A DNA stretch of 6,585 bases from Clostridia bacterium. GTDB lineage: Bacteria > Bacillota > Clostridia > Oscillospirales > Acutalibacteraceae. Positions 1 to 5,728 of this stretch are shown piece after piece. The stretch covers positions 1 to 6,585 of the forward strand of contig JAFPBM010000189.1 in NCBI GenBank assembly GCA_017424125.1, read 5' to 3'. Under the pieces are notes generated by a model that searched no databases, had not been told where the DNA came from, and saw only the letters and a program-made list of their open reading frames with translations. Position numbers and translations under genes: made by a program. Within the stretch, counting starts at the first letter, position 1; every line of letters begins with the position of its first letter.

Positions 1-660
1 GCAGCCAATCTGGCCTCCGAGGAACTGAAAGCCCTTCGCAAGCAGCTCCAGGACAGCGCTGATGCTACGGGAATCAATCAGCGTCAGGCAGATATCCGCA
101 GGAATCTGAACGAGGTAGAAGATAAGCTCCGTAGCACCCAACCCAAGACCGAACGTCCCGCGCCTACAAGAGGGGTCCTCGTAGGTGATACAGTCGAGCT
201 CCTGAAGCTCGGGACCAAGGCCAGTGTCATCGCGATCAACAAAGACGGCACGTATCAGCTCCAGGCAGGCATCCTGAAGATGAATGCCCGCGCAGACGAG
301 GTCTATCTCCTTGAACACGAAAACCCCTACAAGACTAAGGGAGGACGTCCTGCGCACTCCGGCCGTGAGATGAAGATGTCCGCGACACCCTCGGAAGTTG
401 ATCTCAGAGGCATGGATTCCGTAGAGGCGGTCTGTGTCCTGGAGCGGTACCTGGATGAGGCAATGCGCGGCAATCTCTCCTCGGTACGTATCATCCACGG
501 AAAGGGAACAGGTACCCTGCGCGCCGCCGTCCATCAGTCTCTCAAGAAGAATAAATACATCAAAAAATACCGATTAGGCCAGTATGGCGAGGGCGAGGAC
601 GTGAGGTTGAAGATGGCGCCGATTACGGATTTTCGGCACCGCTTTACACGCTTTCACTAA
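1..660 (+). CDS. mutS2: Endonuclease MutS2, C-terminal part (5' end outside window, 3' end replaced)
   Basis: The frame is open from the first base and gives 219 residues. Residues 1-45 are a charged, Gln/Glu/Lys-rich helix like the MutS2 coiled-coil region. Residues 58-106 form a small beta-rich module (VGDTVELLKLG, then a GTYQLQAGILKM stretch) typical of the MutS2 linker. Residues 132-200 are an Smr domain with DLRG at 134-137 and HGKGTG at 166-171, the usual nuclease-associated motifs. MutS2 acts on branched DNA and, in Bacillota, on collided ribosomes; the ATPase core lies outside the window. The Smr domain follows the family up to GQYGEGED (residue 200, base 600). Family members normally add a short beta strand ending about GVTIVEL, but here 19 unrelated residues follow to a stop at 658-660. 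That tail is out-of-frame sequence of the neighbouring DUF4340 gene. Ile is always ATC and Leu mostly CTC/CTG up to base 600, unlike the rest of the window. The family call is firm; the native 3' end is missing. Confidence 0.9.
   Translation, partial: AANLASEELKALRKQLQDSADATGINQRQADIRRNLNEVEDKLRSTQPKTERPAPTRGVLVGDTVELLKLGTKASVIAINKDGTYQLQAGILKMNARADEVYLLEHENPYKTKGGRPAHSGREMKMSATPSEVDLRGMDSVEAVCVLERYLDEAMRGNLSSVRIIHGKGTGTLRAAVHQSLKKNKYIKKYRLGQYGEGEDVRLKMAPITDFRHRFTRFH
598..606. other. Junction between two unrelated sequences (chimera or deletion breakpoint)
   Basis: To the left, the plus-strand frame 1 encodes MutS2 up to GEGED. To the right, frame 3 encodes DUF4340 sequence from about EVEDGADYGF. 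Each family is recognisable up to within a few codons of this point and neither beyond it. Codon choice changes at the same place. No insertion sequence, tRNA or long repeat is visible at the join. I place the breakpoint to within about 10 bases by protein similarity, not by alignment. Confidence 0.75.
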
Positions 661-1718
661 AACTGCGTGACGGGGGCGAAAAAACTTTACTTTTGGGTAA
701 CAAAACCCCAAGTTCATCCGGCTTTTACGCAAAGGAATCAAGCGGCGACAAGGTTTATCTTGTATCAACCGACACCGCCGACCTTCTTGATATGAAAAAT
801 GAAGAGTTTTCAATCAAAACGGTCATCGCGGCACAACAATCCACAGACGCGACCAAAGCATATTTCTCAGAAGATACACTTACCTTCTTTGATACTATGA
901 CCATTGCACGCAAGGGTGAAAAAACCATTTCGTTTATATCAAGTTTCGACGAAGATACAAACCAAATGCTTCCTTATACACTGGTATCGCCCTATACCCG
1001 CGCAGCCGATACCGATGCGGTTACCAATCTTGTAACGCTTGCATCGGGCGGACTTAACGCCGATTCGGCATATGCGTTTAACCCCACCGCAAAAGATTTG
1101 CAACTTTACGGAATGACAAATCCCGAACTTGTGTTTGAACTTAAGTACGGCAGTAACGTTATCAAGTTTTCGGCAACAAAACAGTCAGACGGCGACTTTG
1201 CCGTTATGACGCCCGAAAACAGCAAAATTATCTTTAGGGTTGCGGCTTCGAACATAACCTTTGCCGACACCGCGCTTGAAGACTTTTTAAGTTCTATGCC
1301 GTTTATTGAGATGATTACCAATTTTGAAAGTTTCACATTTGAAACCGAAAGCGGTAAAAACGTCTTCACTATGTCCTATGAAAAGGACGAAAACGGCGAA
1401 GAACAAATAGCCTCTATTAAGGCAAACGGCAAGGAAATTGAAAAGGAACAGTTCCAGACCTATTATCAGCATCTCGTCGGCACCGAGCCGAGCGACGCCG
1501 TTTTCGAAAAGGTTAACAAAACGGCTGACTTTACTATTTTCTGCAAGGCAAGACCCGGTCAAAAGGATTTCACATTGAAGTTTATAAAGAGCACCGACCG
1601 CCGCTATTATTATGAAATCAACGGCGAACCGATTGGACTCGTTTCGACTACTTACGTTGAAAAACTTATGAACTATCAAAGAGACCTTGCGAACGGAAAA
1701 ACCATTCCGGAATTCTAA
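603..1718 (+). pseudogene. DUF4340 domain protein, N-terminus missing
   Basis: This frame (positions divisible by 3) is open from 555, and recognisable protein starts at about 603. It has no ATG, ribosome binding site, signal peptide or lipobox. A TTG at 693 could be taken as a start, but it falls inside the conserved block LLLGNKTP, whose upstream residues DYGF...LRDGGEKT (621-683) also fit the family. The gene is therefore 5'-truncated at the junction, not started at 693. Two similar modules are visible: YGF-SAP...LSLKLRDGG...LLLGNKTP...GFYA (about 624-728) and YGM-TNP...FELKYGSN...KFSA...DGDFAVM (about 1107-1212). DUF4340 proteins are usually anchored outside the membrane and often lie beside GldG-like ABC transporter genes; those neighbours are absent here. 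About 371 codons remain; I estimate 80-100 N-terminal residues are lost. A hairpin terminator follows the stop at once. Family assignment comes from remembered sequence pattern and is fairly sure; function is unknown. Confidence 0.72.
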
Positions 1719-1723
1719 AAAAG

Positions 1724-1752
1724 AAAACCCGTCTCAATCGAGACGGGTTTTT
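1724..1752. terminator. Bidirectional intrinsic terminator between DUF4340 gene and tRNA-Arg
   Basis: A perfect 12-bp stem is formed by 1724-1735 (AAAACCCGTCTC) and 1740-1751, with loop AATC. Read on the plus strand it ends in TTTTT and stops the DUF4340 transcript. Read on the minus strand the hairpin is followed by TTTTCTTTTTT, which ends the glyS/tRNA transcript. The stem begins directly after the CCA end of the tRNA, so it is also the tRNA's 3' trailer. Confidence 0.88.
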
Positions 1753-1826
1753 GGCACCCACAGTAGGAATCGAACCTGCATCTAAGTCTTAGGAGGACCT
1801 TATTCTATCCGTTGAACTATGTGGGC
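1752..1826 (-). tRNA. tRNA-Arg, anticodon CCU
   Basis: The minus strand folds as a 75-nt cloverleaf. The acceptor stem is GCCCACA with TGTGGGT (first pair G-U), the D arm is GTTC/GAAT with GG in the loop, and the anticodon stem is AGGTC/GACTT with loop CTCCTAA. This gives anticodon CCU, which reads AGG (Arg). The variable loop is AGAT and the T loop TTCGATT. G73 is followed by an encoded CCA. The T stem GCAGG/CCTAC has one C-A mismatch at its second pair (bases 1778 and 1764); all other stem pairs are Watson-Crick or G-U. The 5' end is 31 nt downstream of the glyS stop, so it is probably transcribed with glyS or from a promoter inside the end of glyS. Confidence 0.93.
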
Positions 1827-1832
1827 ATGTAT

Positions 1833-1856
1833 GGGGCGAATGTTCGCCCCTTTTTT
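1833..1856 (+). terminator. Plus-strand hairpin with T-run between tRNA-Arg and glyS
   Basis: GGGGCGAA (1833-1840) pairs with TTCGCCCC (1843-1850), followed on the plus strand by TTTTTT (1851-1856). This is a good intrinsic terminator for rightward transcription that would otherwise run antisense into glyS. Read in the glyS direction the same hairpin is followed by ATACAT, with no U-run, so it should not terminate there. It may be a processing or stabilising hairpin between glyS mRNA and the tRNA. Confidence 0.65.
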
Positions 1857-1857
1857 A

Positions 1858-3246
1858 TTAGAATTTGATGCGTTCGCGAATGTATGCGGCAACGTCTTCT
1901 ATCTTGATACGTACCTGCTCCATTGTGTCGCGGTCGCGGACGGTTACGCAACCGTCTTCTTCGGAATCAAAGTCGTAGGTAATGCAGAAAACGGTGCCGA
2001 TTTCGTCCTCGCGGCTGTAACGTTTACCGATTGAACCTGTTTCGTCATAATCAACGCTAAACTCTTCAGAGAGCATATCGCGCAGAGCCATTGCCTTTTC
2101 GCCGAGTTTCTTTGAAAGCGGCAAAACGGCTGCCTTAAACGGTGCGAGTGCGGGGTGGAACTTCATAACCGTACGTTTTTCGCCGTTGGGCTTAACCTCT
2201 TCATTGTAAGCATCGCAAAGGAACGCGAGTGTTACGCGGTCCGCGCCGAGCGACGGTTCAATAACGTAGGGAATGTATTTTTCGTTTGTTTCGGGGTCAA
2301 AATATTCCATAGCCTCACCGCTGTGGTTGGCGTGTTGCGTAAGGTCGTAGTCGGTGCGGTCGGCAATACCCCAAAGTTCGCCCCAACCGAACGGGAAGAG
2401 ATACTCAAAGTCTGTCGTTGCCTTGGAATAGAAGCAAAGTTCTTCAGGGTCGTGGTCACGAAGACGAAGATTTTCTTCGGCAATGCCAAGGTCTAAAAGC
2501 CATTTACGGCAGTATGCGCGCCAATAGTCAAACCATTCAAGGTCAGTGCCGGGTTTGCAGAAAAATTCAAGTTCCATCTGCTCAAACTCGCGTATACGGA
2601 AGATGAAGTTGCCGGGTGTGATTTCGTTGCGGAAAGATTTACCGATTTGACCAACACCGAAAGGCATTTTTTTGCGTGTTGTACGCATAATATTTTTAAA
2701 GTTAACAAAAATACCCTGTGCGGTTTCGGGGCGAAGATATAAGGTCGAGGTTGAATCCTCGGTTACGCCCTGGAAAGTTTTAAACATTAAATTAAACTTA
2801 CGGATATCGGTAAAATCACCCGAACCGCAAGAGGGACATACAATATGATGTTCCTTAATATAGTTCATCATCTCTTCGTCCGACCAACCTGCAGGATTAT
2901 CCGAAAGGCCGTTTTCGGCAACGAAGTCTTCAATAAGTTTATCGGCGCGGTGACGCGTTTTGCAGACTTTGCAGTCCATAAGCGGGTCAGAGAATCCACC
3001 AAGGTGGCCCGAGGCTACCCATGTTTCAGGGTTCATCAAAATTGCGCTGTCAAGTCCCACGTTATAGGGGCACTGCTGTACGAATTTTTTCCACCAAGCC
3101 TTTTTGATGTTATTCTTAAGTTCTACGCCAAGAGGGCCGTAATCCCACGAGTTTGCAAGGCCGCCGTAGATTTCACTACCCGGATATACAAATCCGCGGC
3201 CCTTGGCAAGAGCAACTATTGTTTCCATTGTTTTTTCGGTACTCAT
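1858..3246 (-). CDS. glyS: Glycine--tRNA ligase, single-chain (homodimeric) class II type
   Basis: This cytoplasmic enzyme charges tRNA-Gly with glycine using ATP. The protein is 462 aa, the usual length for the bacterial/eukaryotic-like alpha2 form. N-terminal [16 protein letters not shown] (29-44) and [11 protein letters not shown] (79-89) are diagnostic. C92/C95 and C137/C140 form two CxxC pairs, likely a zinc-binding insert. [10 protein letters not shown] (171-180) and motif 2 FRNE (205-208) with [13 protein letters not shown] (217-229) line the active site. Motif 3 is IEPSLGADR (329-337). The anticodon-binding domain spans about 365-462. I chose the ATG at 3244-3246 because GGAGG (3254-3258) lies 7 nt upstream and [18 protein letters not shown] fits the family N-terminus. 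The frame extends 17 codons further to 3297, but that part covers the promoter -10 region. The leader from the predicted start site is only about 30 nt, too short for a T-box. A tRNA-Arg gene follows 31 nt downstream. Confidence 0.97.
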   Translation of the reverse strand: MSTEKTMETIVALAKGRGFVYPGSEIYGGLANSWDYGPLGVELKNNIKKAWWKKFVQQCPYNVGLDSAILMNPETWVASGHLGGFSDPLMDCKVCKTRHRADKLIEDFVAENGLSDNPAGWSDEEMMNYIKEHHIVCPSCGSGDFTDIRKFNLMFKTFQGVTEDSTSTLYLRPETAQGIFVNFKNIMRTTRKKMPFGVGQIGKSFRNEITPGNFIFRIREFEQMELEFFCKPGTDLEWFDYWRAYCRKWLLDLGIAEENLRLRDHDPEELCFYSKATTDFEYLFPFGWGELWGIADRTDYDLTQHANHSGEAMEYFDPETNEKYIPYVIEPSLGADRVTLAFLCDAYNEEVKPNGEKRTVMKFHPALAPFKAAVLPLSKKLGEKAMALRDMLSEEFSVDYDETGSIGKRYSREDEIGTVFCITYDFDSEEDGCVTVRDRDTMEQVRIKIEDVAAYIRERIKF

Positions 3247-3284
3247 CACATTTCCTCCACAGAAGACATAATTTAACAAATATA

Positions 3285-3313
3285 ATAATAATGCCAAAAC
3301 GCCTTAAAGTCAA
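3285..3313 (-). promoter_or_regulatory. Promoter of glyS
   Basis: On the minus strand, TTGACT (3308-3313) and TATTAT (3285-3290) are separated by 17 bp, a near-consensus sigma-A promoter. Transcription would start near 3278, leaving a leader of about 30 nt with the ribosome binding site in it. Confidence 0.8.
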
Positions 3314-3316
3314 GGC
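3301..3316. repeat. Short inverted repeat over the glyS -35 box
   Basis: GCCTT (3301-3305) and AAGGC (3312-3316) are perfect inverted arms separated by 6 bp. The repeat overlaps the glyS -35 hexamer and lies 8 bp from the opposing -35 of the small gene. It could be an operator, but 5-bp arms can arise by chance. Confidence 0.35.
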
Positions 3317-3324
3317 TTTTTGCA

Positions 3325-3353
3325 TTGACAAACGGCGCATTTTGATATATAAT
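3325..3353 (+). promoter_or_regulatory. Perfect-consensus promoter of the 86-aa gene
   Basis: TTGACA (3325-3330) and TATAAT (3348-3353) are separated by exactly 17 bp, matching the sigma-A consensus at all 12 positions. Transcription would start near 3360, about 20 nt before the start codon. This -35 box is 11 bp from the opposing glyS -35 box, so the two polymerases probably compete or are regulated together. Confidence 0.88.
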
Positions 3354-3380
3354 CACATTAAAAATAAAAGGAGAATGATT

Positions 3381-3641
3381 ATGAACAGAAATATAGAACT
3401 GCACGATTTTGATTTTGGTACGTTTATGGAAGCGGTTGATATGTGCAAAGGCGACGTTTTCCTCGAAACGAGTGAGGGCGACGTGCTCAATCTTAAATCA
3501 AAACTCTGCCAAATGATTGGTATTTCCAATATTTTAAAGGGCGCAAACGTTGAAGAAATGACAATTCGTTGCGCCAATCCCGAAGACGAGAGCATTATGT
3601 TCCGCTTCAACCTCTACCGTGAACTTCCCAAAAAAGACTAA
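3381..3641 (+). CDS. Small acidic protein of unknown function (86 aa)
   Basis: The start is ATG at 3381, with AAGGAGA (3368-3374) about 7 nt upstream. The frame is open further upstream, but those codons would cross the promoter. The protein is 86 aa, rich in Asp/Glu, with no signal peptide or membrane segment. The N-terminus is DFDFGTFMEAVDMCKGDVFLE; a central GDVLNLKSKLCQ block precedes MIGISNILKGA; the C-terminus has TIRCANPEDESIMFRFNLYRE. C22, C43 and C64 are single cysteines, not a metal-binding CxxC. The alternation of short strands and one helix suggests a small alpha/beta fold. I recall similar short proteins in gut Clostridia, sometimes mislabelled polyA polymerase, but this is memory and not a search. 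The gene is monocistronic: its own perfect-consensus promoter lies upstream and a strong terminator starts 2 nt after the stop. Compact layout and clean expression signals argue that it is real and well expressed. Confidence 0.85.
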   Translation: MNRNIELHDFDFGTFMEAVDMCKGDVFLETSEGDVLNLKSKLCQMIGISNILKGANVEEMTIRCANPEDESIMFRFNLYRELPKKD

Positions 3642-3642
3642 G

Positions 3643-3672
3643 AAAAACGACCTCGAAAGAGGTCGTTTTTTT
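3643..3672. terminator. Bidirectional intrinsic terminator between small gene and serS
   Basis: AAAAACGACCTC (3643-3654) and GAGGTCGTTTTT (3659-3670) form a 12-bp stem with a GAAA tetraloop, followed by a plus-strand T-run ending at 3672. On the minus strand the stem ends in TTTTTCTT. It serves both the rightward small gene and the leftward serS transcript, whose stop codon is 1 nt away. Confidence 0.92.
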
Positions 3673-3673
3673 A

Positions 3674-4969
3674 TTATTTTTGAACGATTTTTTCGGTTCC
3701 GCCCATGTAGGGTTGTAATGCCTTTGGAATTCGAACGGAATATTTTTCTCCGTCAAACGTGAGATTGTTTTCAAGAAGTGCTATGAGCATACGGGGCGGT
3801 GCAACAACCGTGTTATTTAAGGTGTGTGCGAGATATTTTGAGCCGTCCTCACCGCGAACGCGAATACCAAGACGGCGTGCCTGTGCATCGCCGAGGTTAG
3901 AGCAAGAGCAAACCTCAAAATACTTTTTCTGTTTGGGACTCCATGCCTCAATATCGTACGATTTAACCTTTAAATCTGCGAGGTCGCCCGAGCAACATTC
4001 GAGTGTGCGAACGGGGATATCAAGACTGCGGAAAAGTTCGACAGAATAACTCCACATCTTGTTAAACCAATCCATACTCTCTTCAGGTTTGCAAATTACA
4101 ATCATTTCCTGTTTTTCGAACTGATGGATACGGTAAATTCCGCGTTCCTCAATGCCGTGTGCACCCTTTTCTTTGCGGAAGCAGGGCGAATAACTTGTAA
4201 GGGTTAAGGGCAGAGTTTCCTCGGGTGTGATGGTATCGATAAATTTACCAATCATAGAGTGTTCCGACGTGCCGATAAGATAAAGGTCTTCACCCTCTAT
4301 TTTATACATCATAGCGTCCATTTCTTCAAAAGACATAACGCCGGTAACAACGTTGGAACGAATCATAAAGGGCGGTATGCAATAGGTAAAGCCCTTATCA
4401 ATCATAAAGTCACGCGCATAGGCGGTAACGGCGGAATGAAGACGTGCAATATCGCCCATAAGATAATAAAATCCTTCTCCCGCTACGCGTCCTGCCGCCT
4501 CTTTATCTATTCCCGCAAACTTCGCCATGATATCGGTATGGTAGGGAATTTCAAAATCGGGGTTTGTCTGCTGTCCGTATTGTGTAACCTCAACGTTTTC
4601 CGAATCGTCCTTACCAATCGGTACCGATTCGTCTATAATGTTGGGGATTTTCATCATAACTTCTTTAAGACGGGCGGTGTATTCGTCCTCAAGCACTTCA
4701 AGTTCTTTAAGTCTTTCGGCTTGCTGACTTACGAGTTTTTTCATCTCTTCGGCTTCTTCGCGTTTGCCTTGTCCCATTAATGCGCCGATTTGCTTTGATA
4801 CAGTGTTGCGGTTTGCGCGCAGGGCGTTTGCCTCGTTATTTGCATCACGCTTTTTGGTGTCAAGTTCGATTGCCTCGTCAACGAGCGGAAGTTTTCCGTC
4901 TTTGAATTTTTTTCTTATGTTTTCTTTTACGATTTCGGGGTTTTCCCTTAAAAATTTGATGTCTAACAT
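3674..4969 (-). CDS. serS: Serine--tRNA ligase
   Basis: This cytoplasmic class II synthetase charges tRNA-Ser (and tRNA-Sec where present) with serine. The 431-aa length is normal. Residues 1-110 begin MLDIKFLRENPEIVKENIRKK and form the two-helix coiled-coil arm that grips the long variable arm of tRNA-Ser (about 35-105). The catalytic core follows. GTSEHSM (233-239) is the serine-binding TxE-type segment, motif 2 is SPCFRKEKGAHGIEERGIYRIHQFEKQEM (261-289), and motif 3 is HTLNNTVVAPPRMLIALLENN (382-402). These carry HSM and NNTVVAPPR in place of the TSEVPLT and NGSGLAVGR forms of E. coli-like enzymes; I recall this variant as normal in many Clostridia. The start at 4967-4969 has GGAGG (4980-4984) 10 nt upstream, and the N-terminus matches the family. 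The cytidylate kinase-like gene ends 21 nt upstream with no terminator or promoter between, so the two are probably one operon. No T-box leader is visible. Confidence 0.97.
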   Translation of the reverse strand: MLDIKFLRENPEIVKENIRKKFKDGKLPLVDEAIELDTKKRDANNEANALRANRNTVSKQIGALMGQGKREEAEEMKKLVSQQAERLKELEVLEDEYTARLKEVMMKIPNIIDESVPIGKDDSENVEVTQYGQQTNPDFEIPYHTDIMAKFAGIDKEAAGRVAGEGFYYLMGDIARLHSAVTAYARDFMIDKGFTYCIPPFMIRSNVVTGVMSFEEMDAMMYKIEGEDLYLIGTSEHSMIGKFIDTITPEETLPLTLTSYSPCFRKEKGAHGIEERGIYRIHQFEKQEMIVICKPEESMDWFNKMWSYSVELFRSLDIPVRTLECCSGDLADLKVKSYDIEAWSPKQKKYFEVCSCSNLGDAQARRLGIRVRGEDGSKYLAHTLNNTVVAPPRMLIALLENNLTFDGEKYSVRIPKALQPYMGGTEKIVQK

Positions 4970-4990
4970 TTTTTAACTGCCTCCAAGTGC

Positions 4991-5584
4991 TTATTCGAAA
5001 ATCTTCGAAATAACGGGAACGATTTCTTTAATTTCGGTATTTGTGGTGTTTATGCAAAGGTCGTAATTAGTTCTGGCGCCCCAGTTGTTGCCTGTATAAA
5101 AACTATAATATCTTGAACGGTTTTTATCAACGGCACGGATTTTGCGGCGCAACTGTTTTTCGGTCAAAGAATCATCACGTGCCATACAGCGTGCAACCTT
5201 GCTCTCCATCTCTGCATATACGAAAAGGCGGAAAGGCTTGTAATCCTTTAAGATATAATCGGCGCAACGTCCAACTATAACACAGTTTGATTTTTCTGCC
5301 AAATCTTTAATAATCTTCTCCTGTGCGGCATAAACCGACTGCACCAGATGAAAGGCGTGGTCGTGGTGTACGGTAAGACTGTGGCCTACCGTTATGGGAA
5401 AAAGTTGGTGCGGTGTACACTCAATAATCTGTTTGATGTACTGTTCGGACAATGCGGTATGTTTTGATATCTCGGTTATGATTTCGTTATCGTAATATTC
5501 AAAACCGAGTTCTTCTGCGAGACGACGCCCAAGTTCGCGTCCGCCGCTGCCAAACTCACGTCCTATGGTTATAATTTTGTTCAT
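4991..5584 (-). CDS. Cytidylate kinase-like family protein
   Basis: The 197-aa protein fits the cytidylate kinase-like family (a P-loop NMP kinase relative, Pfam Cytidylate_kin2) by overall pattern. The N-terminus MNKIITIGREFGSGGRELGRRLAEELG contains the family's P-loop version (GREFGSGGRELG, 8-19), which lacks the usual GK[ST] lysine. YYDNEIITEIS (30-40) follows. VIVGRCADYIL (102-112) resembles the second-strand segment, and RDDSLTEKQLRRKIRAVDKNRSRYYSFYTGNNWG (136-169) is the lid/NMP-binding region. NYDLCINT (173-180) is the C-terminal strand. The family is presumed to phosphorylate a nucleotide or related substrate, but its activity is poorly defined and it should not be called Cmk. The start ATG (5582-5584) has a weak AGGGTGA site (5589-5595) just upstream. 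It precedes serS by 21 nt and probably shares its transcript. Confidence 0.88.
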   Translation of the reverse strand: MNKIITIGREFGSGGRELGRRLAEELGFEYYDNEIITEISKHTALSEQYIKQIIECTPHQLFPITVGHSLTVHHDHAFHLVQSVYAAQEKIIKDLAEKSNCVIVGRCADYILKDYKPFRLFVYAEMESKVARCMARDDSLTEKQLRRKIRAVDKNRSRYYSFYTGNNWGARTNYDLCINTTNTEIKEIVPVISKIFE

Positions 5585-5614
5585 AAAATCACCCTGTAAA
5601 CTTGTTATATATTA

Positions 5615-5643
5615 AATATACAATATTTTCCGCAAAAAAACAA
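5615..5643 (-). promoter_or_regulatory. Probable promoter of the cytidylate kinase-like gene/serS operon
   Basis: On the minus strand TTGTTT (5638-5643) and TATATT (5615-5620) are 17 bp apart. Both hexamers are imperfect, and the surrounding region is so A/T-rich that other -10 placements (for example in TAATATATAA) are possible. Confidence 0.5.
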
Positions 5644-5664
5644 CACTTTATTTAAAAAACACTG

Positions 5665-5693
5665 TTGACTTGCGTGTCAATAAAATGTATAAT
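5665..5693 (+). promoter_or_regulatory. Promoter of guaB with palindromic -35 region
   Basis: TTGACT (5665-5670) and TATAAT (5688-5693) are separated by 17 bp. Transcription would start near 5700, about 29 nt before the ATG. The -35 box is the left arm of an inverted repeat, TTGAC (5665-5669) and GTCAA (5676-5680) with a 6-bp spacer. This places a possible operator inside the promoter. Confidence 0.82.
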
Positions 5694-5728
5694 AAACTTT
5701 AATAAAATAATGCTAAGGAGTCGATAAA

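Noticed and set aside
1287..1679. 130-codon open frame on the minus strand within the DUF4340 gene
   Set aside because: Antisense to recognisable DUF4340 coding sequence; no start signals or family pattern.
693..1718. DUF4340 gene starting at the TTG at 693
   Set aside because: The TTG codes for Leu inside the conserved LLLGNKTP block; upstream residues from about 603 also fit the family, and no ribosome binding site precedes the TTG.
3247..3297. Longer glyS with 17 extra N-terminal residues
   Set aside because: The extension overlaps the predicted -10 box and lacks family similarity; the internal ATG at 3244-3246 has GGAGG at ideal spacing.
3153..3380. N-terminal extension of the 86-aa protein by 76 codons
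   Set aside because: It would run antisense through the start of glyS and across the consensus promoter; the ATG at 3381 has a proper ribosome binding site.
4259..4780. 173-codon open frame on the plus strand within serS
   Set aside because: It lies wholly antisense to a clear serS, has no family pattern or ribosome binding site, and reads as low-complexity Phe/His-rich sequence.
3674..4969. SerRS with unusual HSM and NNTVVAPPR motifs as a possible novel or antibiotic-resistant synthetase
   Set aside because: I recall the same variant as the ordinary housekeeping SerRS of many Clostridia, and there is no biosynthetic cluster nearby.
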